Shown piece by piece: positions 49,746-58,314 of a stretch of DNA of 64,000 nt. Under the pieces are notes generated by a model. That model searched no databases. It had not been told where the DNA came from and was given only the letters and a program-made list of their open reading frames with translations. Within the stretch, counting starts at the first letter, position 1, and each line of letters begins with the position of its first letter. Source of the DNA: Desulfovibrio sp. A2 (GTDB lineage Bacteria > Desulfobacterota > Desulfovibrionia > Desulfovibrionales > Desulfovibrionaceae); NCBI RefSeq assembly GCF_000226255.1, contig NZ_AGFG01000054.1, positions 14,389 through 78,388 of the forward strand, given 5' to 3'. A program made the translations under genes and the position numbers.

Positions 49746-50080
49746 GCGGGCGGGCCTCCTGTGGTGGCGGTGCTGCGCAGGGGGGAATGCTGACGCTGAC
49801 GCGTGGTGATGCTGCGTGGTGTCCCGCATGGATTCATGGGGGATTTCCCTTATGTTATGGCAGGGTGCCGTGGCGGCGTCAACCCGGCTGCCGGGCCGGG
49901 AGGCGAACAGGCCAGACAGGTCGGGCCGTCGGATGCGCGGGGGGGGGGGGCGGCCACGCCGACCGAAACGGCGGAAGGCTTGGGGGCACGGCGTGCCCCC
50001 GCCCGAAACACGCCCGGCCCGATGCGCCCCGATGCGGCCGGACGCAGACGGAAGCGGCCGGCGTGGATGCCGGGCGGTTG
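49746..50080. other. Intergenic region with a G12 run
   Basis: About 335 bp without a gene. It contains an uninterrupted run of twelve G (49939-49950), which reads as C12 in the leader of the minus-strand gene, 194 bp before its ATG. No promoter motif is clear. Confidence 0.5.
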
Positions 50081-53000
50081 TCAGGCTGTGGCGGTTATGG
50101 CCCCCCGTTCCACGGTGAACAGGGCGGCGTCCGGCGCGGCCGCGCGCAGCATGTCCACGGTATGCGGGTGACAGGTGAAGAACAGTATCTGGTGCGGTTT
50201 TGCCGCGCCGGGGGCTTCCGGGTTGTCGGGGGTGTCGGGGGCATGCGCTTCGCCGGGCTGTCCGTCGGTCCCGGTCCCGCACAGGGCGGCTAGCGCGGCG
50301 GCGGTGCGGGCCGCGCGCTCCGGATCGAAGTTCACGAGGATGTCGTCCATGATCAGGGGCAGCGGCTCGGCGTGCAGGGCATGGGTGCGCACGTAGCCCA
50401 GGCGCAGGGCTAGGTACAGTTGCTCGCGGGTGCCCCGGCTGAGGTGCTCGTGCGGCACCGGCTCGCCGTCGGCGGGCACGGCGCGGGGCACCCCGTCTTC
50501 CAGCGAGGCGGCGATGGACTGCCAGCGCCCGCCGGTGATGGTCCGGAAGATGGCGGCCGCCTCGCGGATGACGTGGGGCTGGCGTTCGCGCTCGAAGCGC
50601 CGCCGCGCCGTGTCGATGAGGTGGCGGGCCAGGGCGTTGCGACTCCATTCCAGGGCCATCTGCCGGGCCGATTCCAGCAGGGCGGCTTCCTGCCTGCGCA
50701 GGGCGGCCACCTCGTCGGCAGAGGCCACCTGCTCGCGCTGCACGCGCAAGGCGGCGGCCTTGTCCACCAGTTCCGCCTCGTGCGCGGCCAGTGCGGTGAG
50801 TTCCGTGGCCAGTTCGTCGCAGCGGGCCTGCATGGCCTCGCGGTCGGCGGCGGCCAGTTCGGCGCGCAGCACGGCCAGCGGGTCCGCCAGGCGGTCGGCG
50901 GACGCCTCGCCGGGTGTGTCGGAAACCTCGGGCAGGGCGGCGGCCAGATGGTCGGTCAGGTCGCCCTTGCGGCGCAGCAGGTCCTGCCGTTCGGCGAAGA
51001 ACGCGGCGCGGCGCAGAAAGTCTTCGGCGTCGGCCGCGTCCCCGGCGGCCAGCAGTCCGGCCACGGCTGCTGCTGCGGCGGCGTGGGCGGCATCCGCCTC
51101 GCGCAGTTCCGCCAGCAGTTCTCCGCGCCGGGCGGCCAGCCTGTCCCGTTCGGCGGCCATGTCCTCGGCGGCCTTGGCGGCGGCGGCCAGCCCGTCCAGC
51201 GTGGCCACGGGGTCGCCGGAGCGGATTCCCTCGGGCAGCACGCTGGCGCAGTCTGCGGCAATGCGGGCCAGCGGACCTTCCAGCGCGGCCAGTTCCGCTT
51301 CCAGCGCGGCGCGGCGCGCGGCCAGCCCGGCGGCCTCGTTGTCCAGGCGCAGCCAGTCGTCCATCACCCCAAGGGCGTCGCGGGCTGTGGCCGGGGTAAG
51401 GTCCGGGGACAGGCCGCGTTCGGCCAGCCAGGCGCGCCATGCGGCGCGTGCGGCGTCGGATGCGGCGGCGGCGGTTTCAAGCCCCGCGTCGACCTCGGCC
51501 AGCACCGCGCGTGCCTGCTGCTCCCGCTCCCGCCGGGCGGCCAGTTCCGCCGTGGCGCGTTCTCGTTCCTGCCGCCGGGCCTCGGCGGCGCGCAGGTCGG
51601 CCAGCAGGCGGTCCACCCCGTTAAGCAGGGCGGAGGCGGCCTCGTCGGTGATGTCCTCTTTCTTGGAGCACAGCGGAGCCAGGGGGGGCACGGCGCGGGC
51701 GGCATCGGCCAGCGCGGCGACCTGGGCCGTCAGCGCCGCCACGCGGGCGGCCAGCGCGTCGGCCTGCGCCGCGCGAGTAGAGCAGGCCTCCACCCGGTCG
51801 AACAGCCCGGCCGCTGCTTCCGGGGCGAAGGTTTCCGGCAGGTCCAGCCGGGCGCAGTATGTGGACCAGTCCGCGCGGGCCGCGCGCAGTGCGTCGTCGG
51901 CCGCTTCGCGGACGTGCAGGGCCTGGAGATGGCGGGCACGCTGGGCGGCGCAGTCGGCCTCGCGGGCGGCGGCCTCGGCATCGGCCCGGTCGCGCCGGGC
52001 GCGGTCCTCGCGGGCGCGTTCCAGCGCACGCTCGGTCATGTTTACGCGGTCGGCAAGGGCGGGGCCGTCAAGGCCAGATGCGTCAGGGCCAGATACGTCA
52101 GGGGAGGCATCGGCTTCGGATATTCCCGCCTCGCGCAGCAGCCGCGCCGCGTCGGCGCGCAGGCCGTCGCGGTGGTCCGCAAGCTCGTCGCGCCGGGCGG
52201 CCAGTTGGGCGGCGCGGGCCGCGTGCGCCGCCAGCGCGGCGGCATCGCGCCGGGGCAGGCCCGCCACCAGCAGGGCAAGGCCGCACAGCGCGGCCACCGC
52301 GCACAGGTACACGGGCGCAAGGCCCAGGGCCGCGAACGGGGCCAGCCCGGCCAGGGCGGGCACTGAGGAAATGTCCAGCGCGCCCCGCAGCACCGCTAGC
52401 AGCAGCCCGGCGGACAGCGTGCCCGTTACCAGCAGCGCGCCGCCAAGAATCAACAGTGATGTTGATTTGCGGACCACGGGCGCGTTGGCGGCGTGGTCCC
52501 GCTCGGCGCGAATGGCTTCGGCCGTGCGTTCGGCCTCCAGGGTCAGCCCGTAGGTCACCCGGCGCAGGCGGCGCACGGTCTCGGCCCGTCGGTCCAGTTC
52601 CTGGCTGGCGGGAGCGGCAATGGCCCGCGCGGCCAGGATGGCCTGATCGCGGCGGGCGGAAAGGTCGTCCAGTTGCGCGGCCAGTTCGTCGACGCGGCGG
52701 GCGGCGTCGCGGGCGGCCTCGGCGGCGTCGGTGACGGTGCGGGCGCGTGCGGCCAGCGCCTCGCGGGCGCGGGGCGACGTATCGAATTGGCGCAGGGTGT
52801 CCGGGGTACAGCCAGGGGAAATGTCCGTCAGCGACCGGACCAGCGCGGCGGCCTGCACGCCCAGCTCGGCGCGCAGCCCCGGCAGCTCCGCCAGCGCGGA
52901 CCCGGCCTGCGCGCGCAGGGTGCGCAGCCGTTCGGCCTGCTCCGCGTCCAGCGTGGCGGCGGGGTCCGTGCCCAGAGCATCGGCTTGGGCCTGGGCCAGT

Positions 53001-54253
53001 TCCGCCGCGTGGCGGGCGGCCTCGTGCTCGTTGGCGCGGCGGTCGCGCTCGGCGCGGGCCTGGCGCAGGTCGGCCCCAGCCGTTTCCATGCCCGCCTCGT
53101 GGGCGGCCATGGCCTCTCGCGTGAACAGCGAACGGTCGAATCCGCGCACCCGCTCCGGGGTCCAATCCGCGCCAAGGGCGGCCAGCAGACGTTCGCGGTC
53201 GGCGCGGTTGCGCTCCATGTCGGCCAGCAGGGTGGGCAGGGCGGCGCGGGCGTTGCGATGGCTGGCCTTGCGTTCCAGCAGCGCGCGCAGTTCGGGCGCG
53301 GCGGCCAGCAGCCGGGCGTCGGGCGCATGCCCTGCCAGCGCGGCTTCCAGCGCCGCCAGTTGGGCGCGCAGCCCCTGCGCCCGCAGCCCCCGTTCGGTGG
53401 CGCGTTCGCGCTCGCGCTCGAAGCGGAGCTTGCCGTCCTGCGGAAAGCGTTCGACCACCACCTCAAGCCGGGCAAGCTGCCCTTCCACGGCCACCAGTTC
53501 CTGCCACTGCCGCCACACGCCCAGGCGGCGTTCCAGCGCGCGGTGCTCGGCCTCGCGGGTGGCGCGGTCCGCGCGCACCCCAGCCAGCCGGGCGGACAGG
53601 TCGTCCAGTTCGGCCGACAGGGCGTCGTAGCGGGCGGTGTCCCGCTCGTGGGCGCGCAGGCTGGCGCGGAGGGTTTCCAGTTCCTTCAGCGCGTCGTTGA
53701 GCGGCGGCTTGCGGCCGTCGGGCAGAAACAGCGCGGCCATGCGGCCGGAAAGGTCGTCCAGCAGCTGGCTGGGCGGGCGCAGCCCCTGCCCTGCCCCTGC
53801 CCCCAGCAGCACGTTGCGCGCGCCTTCGGCGGAGAGCGAGGAAAATTCCTGCAATTCCGACAGGCTGAATCCGTAAATGTTACGGTAGAGGTCGGGCGTC
53901 ACGCCGTGCAGCAGGGCGGAGGCCAGTTCCGCGTCCAGGGGCGCGCCCTGGGCGTCGGTGAGGGTAAGCGTGCCGCCGTGCGCGCCGGGGCGGCGGGTGA
54001 GCCGCACCACGCCGCAGCGATCGGTGTGCAGGGTGAGCGTACCGCCCGCATCCGCCGCGCGGCCCGAAAGGGGCACGCGGTGCGCGGCGCGGCTGCGGGG
54101 GTAGCCCGCCAGCATGGCCCGGAAGAAGTCGAGGCAGGTGGATTTGCCCGCCTCGTTGCTGCCCAGGAAGATGGACAGCCCCGGCGGCAGCTGCGGAATG
54201 GTCTGCCCCGCCAGAACACCGAAGCCGTCGATGTGCGCGCGCTGAATGTACAT
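50081..54253 (-). CDS. YhaN-like SMC-type ATPase
   Basis: A 1390-aa coiled-coil ATPase of the AAA_27/YhaN group, related to SbcC/Rad50. The N-terminus MYIQRAHIDGFGVLAGQTIP leads to Walker A GSNEAGKST (residues 31-39). Long Ala/Arg/Glu-rich coiled coils follow. Two hydrophobic segments at about 595-660 (SLLILGGALLVTGTLSAGLL and LGLAPVYLCAVAALCGLALL) interrupt the coil and could insert in the membrane. The C-terminus has the signature HLSRGTREQLYLALRLGYV and Walker B LPLIMDDILVNFD. The start overlaps the stop of the upstream nuclease gene (ATGA), so they form a complex-encoding pair. It probably acts in DNA end processing; this is inferred from the family. Confidence 0.9.
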   Translation of the reverse strand: MYIQRAHIDGFGVLAGQTIPQLPPGLSIFLGSNEAGKSTCLDFFRAMLAGYPRSRAAHRVPLSGRAADAGGTLTLHTDRCGVVRLTRRPGAHGGTLTLTDAQGAPLDAELASALLHGVTPDLYRNIYGFSLSELQEFSSLSAEGARNVLLGAGAGQGLRPPSQLLDDLSGRMAALFLPDGRKPPLNDALKELETLRASLRAHERDTARYDALSAELDDLSARLAGVRADRATREAEHRALERRLGVWRQWQELVAVEGQLARLEVVVERFPQDGKLRFERERERATERGLRAQGLRAQLAALEAALAGHAPDARLLAAAPELRALLERKASHRNARAALPTLLADMERNRADRERLLAALGADWTPERVRGFDRSLFTREAMAAHEAGMETAGADLRQARAERDRRANEHEAARHAAELAQAQADALGTDPAATLDAEQAERLRTLRAQAGSALAELPGLRAELGVQAAALVRSLTDISPGCTPDTLRQFDTSPRAREALAARARTVTDAAEAARDAARRVDELAAQLDDLSARRDQAILAARAIAAPASQELDRRAETVRRLRRVTYGLTLEAERTAEAIRAERDHAANAPVVRKSTSLLILGGALLVTGTLSAGLLLAVLRGALDISSVPALAGLAPFAALGLAPVYLCAVAALCGLALLVAGLPRRDAAALAAHAARAAQLAARRDELADHRDGLRADAARLLREAGISEADASPDVSGPDASGLDGPALADRVNMTERALERAREDRARRDRADAEAAAREADCAAQRARHLQALHVREAADDALRAARADWSTYCARLDLPETFAPEAAAGLFDRVEACSTRAAQADALAARVAALTAQVAALADAARAVPPLAPLCSKKEDITDEAASALLNGVDRLLADLRAAEARRQERERATAELAARREREQQARAVLAEVDAGLETAAAASDAARAAWRAWLAERGLSPDLTPATARDALGVMDDWLRLDNEAAGLAARRAALEAELAALEGPLARIAADCASVLPEGIRSGDPVATLDGLAAAAKAAEDMAAERDRLAARRGELLAELREADAAHAAAAAAVAGLLAAGDAADAEDFLRRAAFFAERQDLLRRKGDLTDHLAAALPEVSDTPGEASADRLADPLAVLRAELAAADREAMQARCDELATELTALAAHEAELVDKAAALRVQREQVASADEVAALRRQEAALLESARQMALEWSRNALARHLIDTARRRFERERQPHVIREAAAIFRTITGGRWQSIAASLEDGVPRAVPADGEPVPHEHLSRGTREQLYLALRLGYVRTHALHAEPLPLIMDDILVNFDPERAARTAAALAALCGTGTDGQPGEAHAPDTPDNPEAPGAAKPHQILFFTCHPHTVDMLRAAAPDAALFTVERGAITATA

Positions 54254-55746
54254 CAGTCGGCCTCCAGCATGTCGCAGCAGATGCGTTCGGCGTCGTCCAG
54301 CAGGGCGGCCAGGTCTTCGGGTGACAGGGCGTCGGTGGGGCCCAGAAAGCGGCGGCCGCGCGGCCCGTCGTACAGCGGGGCGAGCACGGCGGCGGCCAGG
54401 GCGCGCAAGGCGGCCGGAGCGGGTGCTTGCGACGTGTGCGGCGGCGGTCCGTCAGCGGGCGCGGCGGCAAGGCCCCCCGCAGGGCAGACTGTCGGGTCGC
54501 CCGCAGGCGGTTCCGGCAGGCCCCGCGCGGCGGCGGCCACGCGCAGCACCTCGCCCAGCAGGTCGTCGCGCTGGCGCAGCGCGTCCATGTCCACGTCGGG
54601 CCGGGTGCGCAGTTCGATGTCCTTGACCCAGGCAAGGGGGGCCAGCGAGGCCCCGGCCTCGCGCAGCATTTCTAGCAATCCTTCGACGACGCCGGGGCGG
54701 CGCAGGTGGCGGTCCAGCGGGCCGCGCCCGTGCAGGACGACCCGGAACAGGGTGGCTTCCACGGGTGAGAACGCGGAAGGCATGCCGGACGGCGCGCCCG
54801 CTGCCGCGTCGTCCCCGGCGGCGCGCTCCATGGCTTCAAGGATGCGGCCGTGCAGCGTTTCGAAGGAGGCAGCGCCGTTGTCCTCGTCGCCATTGCCGCC
54901 GGTTCCTATGGCCACCTCCACCACCTGCCAGCGCACCGGGGCCAGCGGCCGGAACTCCAGTTCCACCTCCCCGTCGTCGTGCACGGTGACCAACTGGCAG
55001 CCGCGCGGGCCGTCCTCGTTGATGTGCAGCCCCTGCGTGGAGCCGGGGTAGACCACGTGGGGCCGCGTGCGCAGCACCTGAGGCAGGTGGATGTGCCCCA
55101 GCGCCCAGTAGTCCAGGCCCGTGGCGGTCAGGTCGTCCAGGGTGCAGGGGGCGTAGCGGCCTGCGTCGCGGCTTCCCGGCGTGGTTCCCACGTTGCAGTG
55201 CAGCACGCCGATCTGCGGCGCGCCGGAGGGCACGTCCACGTCCTGAACCGTGCCCTGAGTCAGGGCCTGAACCGTGGCGGCGCGGGAAAAGCGTTTGGCC
55301 AGGTTGCGGCCTTCGCGGTCGGTCTCGTGGCTTACGCCGTGCACCACGGCCACCACGCGGCCATCGCGGGTCACGGGGTGCGCCTCCACCTGCGGGCCGA
55401 ACACGGTGACCCCGTCCGGCCAGCGCAGCGATTTCACGCGTGATGTCAGGGGGTCGTGATTGCCGTGGGCGATGAACACCCGCACGCCCGCCTCCGCCAG
55501 CCGCGCGCAGCCGTCGCGCAGGGCCACCTGGGCGCGCAGGCTGCCGTCCTCGTGGTTGTGCACGTCGCCCGCGATGAGCAGCGCGTCGGGCAGCTCGGCA
55601 AGGCACAACTCCACCAGCCGTTCCCACGCGGTGAAGGTGGCGCGGTGCAGCCGGTCGGCCAGGCGGGTCGGAAGGTCGCGCGAGACGCCTGCGAAGGCGG
55701 CGTCGAGGTGCAGGTCTGCGGCGTGGACGAAGCGGAATGCTGGCAT
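54253..55746 (-). CDS. YhaO-like DNA repair exonuclease (Mre11/SbcD type)
   Basis: A 497-aa metallophosphoesterase. Metal-binding motifs are FVHAADLHLD (residues 6-15), LLIAGDVHNHEDG, FIAHGNHDPL, GVLHCNVG and WALGHIHLPQ, all intact. It corresponds to YhaO, the nuclease partner of YhaN. The ATG at 55746 is preferred. An in-frame TTG at 55776 is an alternative, and neither has a strong ribosome site. The C-terminal third is variable and includes a Pro/Ala-rich stretch. Confidence 0.9.
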   Translation of the reverse strand: MPAFRFVHAADLHLDAAFAGVSRDLPTRLADRLHRATFTAWERLVELCLAELPDALLIAGDVHNHEDGSLRAQVALRDGCARLAEAGVRVFIAHGNHDPLTSRVKSLRWPDGVTVFGPQVEAHPVTRDGRVVAVVHGVSHETDREGRNLAKRFSRAATVQALTQGTVQDVDVPSGAPQIGVLHCNVGTTPGSRDAGRYAPCTLDDLTATGLDYWALGHIHLPQVLRTRPHVVYPGSTQGLHINEDGPRGCQLVTVHDDGEVELEFRPLAPVRWQVVEVAIGTGGNGDEDNGAASFETLHGRILEAMERAAGDDAAAGAPSGMPSAFSPVEATLFRVVLHGRGPLDRHLRRPGVVEGLLEMLREAGASLAPLAWVKDIELRTRPDVDMDALRQRDDLLGEVLRVAAAARGLPEPPAGDPTVCPAGGLAAAPADGPPPHTSQAPAPAALRALAAAVLAPLYDGPRGRRFLGPTDALSPEDLAALLDDAERICCDMLEAD

Positions 55747-56047
55747 GGGTGACCGGTGGTTGGGGTGATGCGGCAAATCCGCGTGGCGGGTCCGTGTCCG
55801 GGGCGGCCGAAACGGTGCGGCCCCGCACCCGGCCCCGCGTGATGGCGGCGCGCGTACCTGTCTAGCACGGGGAGCGGCGGGCCGTCACCGTGTGCACGGC
55901 GGATGGTCCGGAAGGCTGGAGGGCCGTTGGGGCGGTGCGTAGCAATGGTTGCGGCGCGGCGGCTTCGTCCGTCCGCCCATTCTCGTGGTCGTCTGCCGTC
56001 CGGCGCGCCGCGCGCCGCTTTCGGCCCCGGTCCCCCTCTGCTAGAAG
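55747..56047. other. Divergent region between yhaO-like gene and dinB
   Basis: About 300 bp without a gene. I looked for an SOS-box-like palindrome before dinB and saw none I could defend. Confidence 0.4.
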
Positions 56048-57358
56048 ATGGGCATGGCGCAACGCTGGATCATGCATATCGACATGGACGCCTTTTTCGC
56101 GTCCGTGGAGCAGATGGACGACCCCTCCCTGCGGGGCAAGCCGGTGGCCGTGGGCGGCTCGCACCGGGGGGTCGTTTCCGCCGCGTCGTACGAGGCGCGG
56201 CGCTTTGGGGTGCGTTCGGCCCTGCCCATGAGCACGGCGCTGCGGCTGTGCCCGCATCTGGTCGTGGTGCCGGGGCGCATGCGCCGCTACGCCGAGCTTT
56301 CGCACCGCATCATGGACGCACTGCGCGAATTCTCGCCGCTGGTGGAGCCCGCTTCCGTGGACGAGGCCTATCTGGACGCCACGGGCCTGGAACGCTTGTT
56401 CGGCCCGGTGGATACAATGGGCATGGCGGTGAAGGCCCGCGTGCGCGACGTGACCGGCGGGCTTACCTGTTCGGTGGGCGCGGCCCCGGTGAAGTTTCTG
56501 GCCAAGATCGCCTCGGACGTGAACAAGCCGGACGGCCTGTTCATCCTGTACCCGGAAGACGTGGCGGAATTTTTGCGCACCCTGCCCGTGGGCCGCATAC
56601 CGGGGGTGGGCAAGCGGTCGCTGGCCGCGCTGGAACAGCTTGGCGTGCGCTGCGCGGGCGACGTGCTGCGCTACTCGCGCGAGTTCTGGGAACGGCGCTT
56701 CGGCAAGGGCGGGGCGCACCTGCACGAGCGGGCCAGCGGCGTGGACCCGCGCGGGGTGGAGCCATATTCCGAGCCCAAGTCGGAAAGCGCGGAAAATACC
56801 TTTGCCGAGGACACGAGAGACCGCGCCGTGCTGCGGCGCTGGCTGCTGGCGCAGGCCGAGCGGGTGGGAGCATCGCTGCGGCGGCAGCGGCTGGCGGGCC
56901 GCACCATCACGCTGAAGGTGAAGTACGCGGACTTCAAGTCCATATCCCGCAGCCATAGCCTGCCGGAGCCCACGGCGTCCACAGAGACCATCTTCGACGA
57001 GGCGTGCAGGCTGCTGGACGCGCTGGAACTGGCGGACAAGGTGCGGCTGATCGGGGTGGGGGTGTCCAACTTCGGTCCGGCGCACCATGGCCCGCGCCAG
57101 CTCACCTTGCCGCTGGAGATTCCCGGCAGGGGGCCGGGCACTGGGCAGGCGGGCAGGGGCGCCGCCACGGGAGGGGGCGGAACAACCGTCGCCGGATCGG
57201 ACGGGCCGCCCGTTTCCAATCCCTCCGAACTGGTCCAGCCGCTCGACGAGAACCGCCGCAAGAAGCTGGACGCCGCGCTGGATGCCCTGCGCGACCGGCA
57301 TGGCCGCGAGGCCGTGGTGCGCGGCCGCCTGTTCGGGTTCGATTCCCGAAAGAAGTAG
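56048..57358 (+). CDS. dinB: DNA polymerase IV
   Basis: A 436-aa Y-family translesion polymerase. Catalytic motifs are HIDMDAFFASVEQ and SVDEAYLDATG, followed by SVGAAPVKFLAKIASDVNKP and the helix-hairpin-helix GRIPGVGKRSLAALEQLG. A beta-clamp motif QLTLPL occurs near the C-terminal region. About 80 residues follow it, including a Gly-rich linker and a charged C-terminus, a little longer than E. coli DinB (351 aa). The ATG at 56048 is used, with a second ATG two codons later. Confidence 0.95.
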   Translation: MGMAQRWIMHIDMDAFFASVEQMDDPSLRGKPVAVGGSHRGVVSAASYEARRFGVRSALPMSTALRLCPHLVVVPGRMRRYAELSHRIMDALREFSPLVEPASVDEAYLDATGLERLFGPVDTMGMAVKARVRDVTGGLTCSVGAAPVKFLAKIASDVNKPDGLFILYPEDVAEFLRTLPVGRIPGVGKRSLAALEQLGVRCAGDVLRYSREFWERRFGKGGAHLHERASGVDPRGVEPYSEPKSESAENTFAEDTRDRAVLRRWLLAQAERVGASLRRQRLAGRTITLKVKYADFKSISRSHSLPEPTASTETIFDEACRLLDALELADKVRLIGVGVSNFGPAHHGPRQLTLPLEIPGRGPGTGQAGRGAATGGGGTTVAGSDGPPVSNPSELVQPLDENRRKKLDAALDALRDRHGREAVVRGRLFGFDSRKK

Positions 57359-57480
57359 ATCGCACCAGAGCGGGAAACAGAAATGACTCTGTGGGGGCAG
57401 TGCGGCTGCATCGCGGTAACATGCAAGGATTTTTTTCAGTATATCATCATTGAGAACGTTTTGGGGAAGATGGGAGGGGG

Positions 57481-57534
57481 TGCGGGGGAGGGAAGGAGCC
57501 CTTTTCCAAAAGGGGGTTCCTTCCCTCCCCCGCA
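57481..57534. terminator. Bidirectional terminator between dinB and pabC
   Basis: A long hairpin with an outer 17-bp perfect stem (57481-57497 with 57518-57534) and inner CCCTTTT/AAAAGGG pairing. It sits between convergent genes. Confidence 0.8.
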
Positions 57535-57540
57535 TTGTGT

Positions 57541-58314
57541 TCATTCCCCAAGCAACACCGGGTTGCACCGCTGACAGGTGGCGAAATCGGGCGCGAAGGC
57601 GTGGCCGCCGATGACGGTCACCGGGCGCATGCCTTGCAGCGAGTTCAGCAGGTAGGCGTGACGGAAGGAGCGCAACTCCCCGGCGCGTACGGTGCCGTCG
57701 CGCACGGGCAGCAGATCGCGCGTGGCGGCCAGGGTGGTGCTGGGCAGGCGGCAACCGCCGGTGGGGGTGCAGAAGCATTCGCCGTCGCCGAACAGCAGGG
57801 CGGCGGTGGTGGCCTCCACCACGATGCCGCCGGGCTGGGTGAGCACCGCGTCGTCCTGGCCCAGGGCGCGGGCGGCCCGGCGCTCCAGGTAGCACAGCAT
57901 GTAGTTCATGGATTTGTGCACCGCCAGCGAGCCTTGCGTGGCGGGCGCGGCCAGGCGCAGGCTGTAGGTGCGGTCCGGCGCGGGCGGGTCGTAGGGGGCG
58001 GCGGTGACGATGGGCGCGACGGCGGCGTCCTCTTCCTCCACCTGGGCGAAGATGTTCACCCGGGCCTGCCGCCCGCCAAGGCCGTTGGCCTGCACCACTT
58101 CCGCGATGACGTAGTCGTAGTCCACGGGCTGCGCGAAAAGGCCGAAGTGGGCCAGGCTGGCCTCCAGCCGCGCCAGGTGCGCGGCCAGGCGGCTGGGCGC
58201 GCGCCCGTTCCACAGGATGGTCTCGAAGAACCCCGCCCCGTACCGGAAGGCCGGACTGCCGATGTCCAGCCGCACCCCGCCCTCGTGCAACGCGCCGCCT
58301 TGCCAGTGGATCAT
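57541..58314 (-). CDS. pabC: Aminodeoxychorismate lyase (class IV aminotransferase)
   Basis: A 257-aa PLP enzyme expected to release 4-aminobenzoate from aminodeoxychorismate. It shows RYGAGFFETILWNG near the N-terminus, a catalytic Lys in SLAVHKSMNYMLCYLERRAA and EATTAALLFGDGECFCTP. Its start ATG overlaps the pabB stop (ATGA), and GGGAGG lies upstream at the right distance, which settles the start. The position behind pabA and pabB supports the PabC role over branched-chain or D-amino-acid transaminases. Confidence 0.87.
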   Translation of the reverse strand: MIHWQGGALHEGGVRLDIGSPAFRYGAGFFETILWNGRAPSRLAAHLARLEASLAHFGLFAQPVDYDYVIAEVVQANGLGGRQARVNIFAQVEEEDAAVAPIVTAAPYDPPAPDRTYSLRLAAPATQGSLAVHKSMNYMLCYLERRAARALGQDDAVLTQPGGIVVEATTAALLFGDGECFCTPTGGCRLPSTTLAATRDLLPVRDGTVRAGELRSFRHAYLLNSLQGMRPVTVIGGHAFAPDFATCQRCNPVLLGE

